Under the pieces are notes generated by a model. That model was not told the DNA's origin. It saw nothing but the letters and a program-made list of their open reading frames with translations, and made no database searches. Source: an uncultured Burkholderiales bacterium (GTDB lineage: Bacteria; Pseudomonadota; Gammaproteobacteria; Burkholderiales; Burkholderiaceae_C). From it: 15,340 nt of DNA. This document shows, piece after piece, positions 14,514 to 15,340 of the stretch. Where the stretch lies: contig CAISQQ010000441.1 in NCBI GenBank assembly GCA_903887655.1, forward strand, positions 1-15,340, read 5' to 3'. Made by a program: the position numbers and the translations under genes. Position 1 is the stretch's first letter; each line of letters opens with the position of its first letter.

Positions 14514-14599
14514 AAATTTTTCACACCCCATGCCCATTTCTGAGCCAATCGGCGAGAATGATGGTTTAACATTCGCGCACTATTAACTGTGGAGACACC

Positions 14600-15340
14600 A
14601 TGTCATTGCCTTTAGATAAAATTTTGCCCGCCCGTTTTGATCATGTGGGCAGTTTCTTGCGGCCAGAGTACTTGCTCACTGCTCGTGCACAAAAAGCCAA
14701 AGGTGAGATCAATGCACAACAATTGCGTGAAGTCGAAGACCGCGCGATCAAAGAAATCATCACTTTCCAAGAAGATGTGGGCCTCAAAAGCATCACCGAT
14801 GGTGAGTTTAGAAGAACTTATTTTCACATCGACTTCTTGGAGCAACTCGGTGGCGTTAAAACCGACATCCCGGTGACCATCAAAAAGCCCGATGGCAGCG
14901 AAGAGTTGGCCCCCCCAGTGATCAAAGTCATTGACAAGGTGGTTCACGCCAAAAATATCCAGCTCGCGGACTTTGAATTTCTCAAAACCCATGTGAGCGC
15001 CGGCCACACCCCCAAGGTCACCATCCCCTCACCCACCATGCTGCACTTCAGGGGCGGACGTGCGGGCATCAGCCGAGAAGCCTACCCCGAACTTGACCCC
15101 CAGTTTTATGACGATGTGGCCAAGGCCTATGGCGACGAGTTGAGGTCGTTGGCCGCTGCAGGGTGCACCTATGTCCAAATGGATGACACCAATTTGGCCT
15201 ATTTGTGCGACGACAAAATGCGTCAAGCCGCCTTGCAACGTGGGGATGATCCTGACGAGTTGCCCCATCGCTATGCCGCCTTTGTCAATAAAGTGGTGGC
15301 CCAAAAACCCGAAGGCATGACCCTGGCCATGCATTTGTGC
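14600..15340 (+). CDS. MetE-like protein (cobalamin-independent methionine synthase II family), N-terminal 247 codons, cut by window edge
   Basis: Cytoplasmic (beta/alpha)8-barrel protein of the short MetE family (COG0620; related proteins are about 370-380 aa). These are usually annotated as 5-methyltetrahydropteroyltriglutamate-homocysteine methyltransferase, though many have unproven substrates. I translated the frame: it is open to the right edge. RFDHVGSFLRP (12-22), ITDGEFRRTYFHIDFLEQLGG (from 65), the TIPSPTMLHF strand, VQMDDTNLAYL (M194, D195, D196) and a terminal HLC are visible. H245 and C247 would be the first two zinc ligands of the H-x-C motif. GGAG lies 6 nt before the ATG. It is divergent from the livH-lig array; a link to one-carbon units from methoxylated aromatics is possible but unproven. 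Confidence 0.9.
   Translation, partial: MSLPLDKILPARFDHVGSFLRPEYLLTARAQKAKGEINAQQLREVEDRAIKEIITFQEDVGLKSITDGEFRRTYFHIDFLEQLGGVKTDIPVTIKKPDGSEELAPPVIKVIDKVVHAKNIQLADFEFLKTHVSAGHTPKVTIPSPTMLHFRGGRAGISREAYPELDPQFYDDVAKAYGDELRSLAAAGCTYVQMDDTNLAYLCDDKMRQAALQRGDDPDELPHRYAAFVNKVVAQKPEGMTLAMHLC

Noticed and set aside
1..15340. CRISPR arrays, tRNA or rRNA genes, insertion sequences, attachment sites
   Set aside because: I saw no regularly spaced repeats, no tRNA- or rRNA-like sequence, no transposase and no terminal inverted repeats with target duplications in this window.

Overview
The window looks like a chromosomal segment of a betaproteobacterium, probably Burkholderiales and perhaps a Comamonadaceae freshwater lineage. 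I infer this from the gene families and their order: a 4,5-cleavage protocatechuate cluster in the Comamonas pmd order, a Bug/TctC periplasmic protein and an FNR/ANR-controlled UspA protein. No 16S or marker gene is present, so the taxonomy is a judgement.

Layout. (1) 1-2807, minus: the N-terminal 935 codons of a large exported filamentous-haemagglutinin-like protein, cut by the left edge. (2) 2808-3153: an AT-rich divergent control region. It holds a terminator-like hairpin in the adhesin leader, an AT-rich palindrome, and a perfect FNR/ANR box with a fitting -10 element. (3) 3154-3597, plus: a UspA-family stress protein. (4) 3621-14401, minus: one long, tightly packed array, in transcription order livH-livM-livG-livF-bug(tctC-like)-ligJ-ligK-ligI-ligA-ligB-ligC-aldo/keto reductase. 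(5) 14402-14599: a second divergent promoter region with a possible 15-residue leader ORF that runs into livH. (6) 14600 to the right edge, plus: the first 247 codons of a MetE-like (cobalamin-independent methionine synthase family) protein.

How the genes work together. LigAB opens protocatechuate at the 4,5 bond to 4-carboxy-2-hydroxymuconate semialdehyde. LigC oxidises its hemiacetal to 2-pyrone-4,6-dicarboxylate, LigI hydrolyses the lactone to 4-oxalomesaconate, LigJ hydrates it, and LigK splits the product to pyruvate and oxaloacetate. The ABC genes (two permeases, two ATPases) and the Bug-type periplasmic protein upstream probably import an aromatic or carboxylated substrate of this pathway. 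The window has no LivJ/K-type binding protein for the ABC transporter and no TctAB for the Bug protein, so the Bug protein may serve the ABC transporter. That would be an unusual pairing and is the best candidate here for something undescribed. The tautomerase (LigU/GalD type), the MFS carrier and the LysR regulator found with some pmd/lig clusters are not in this window.
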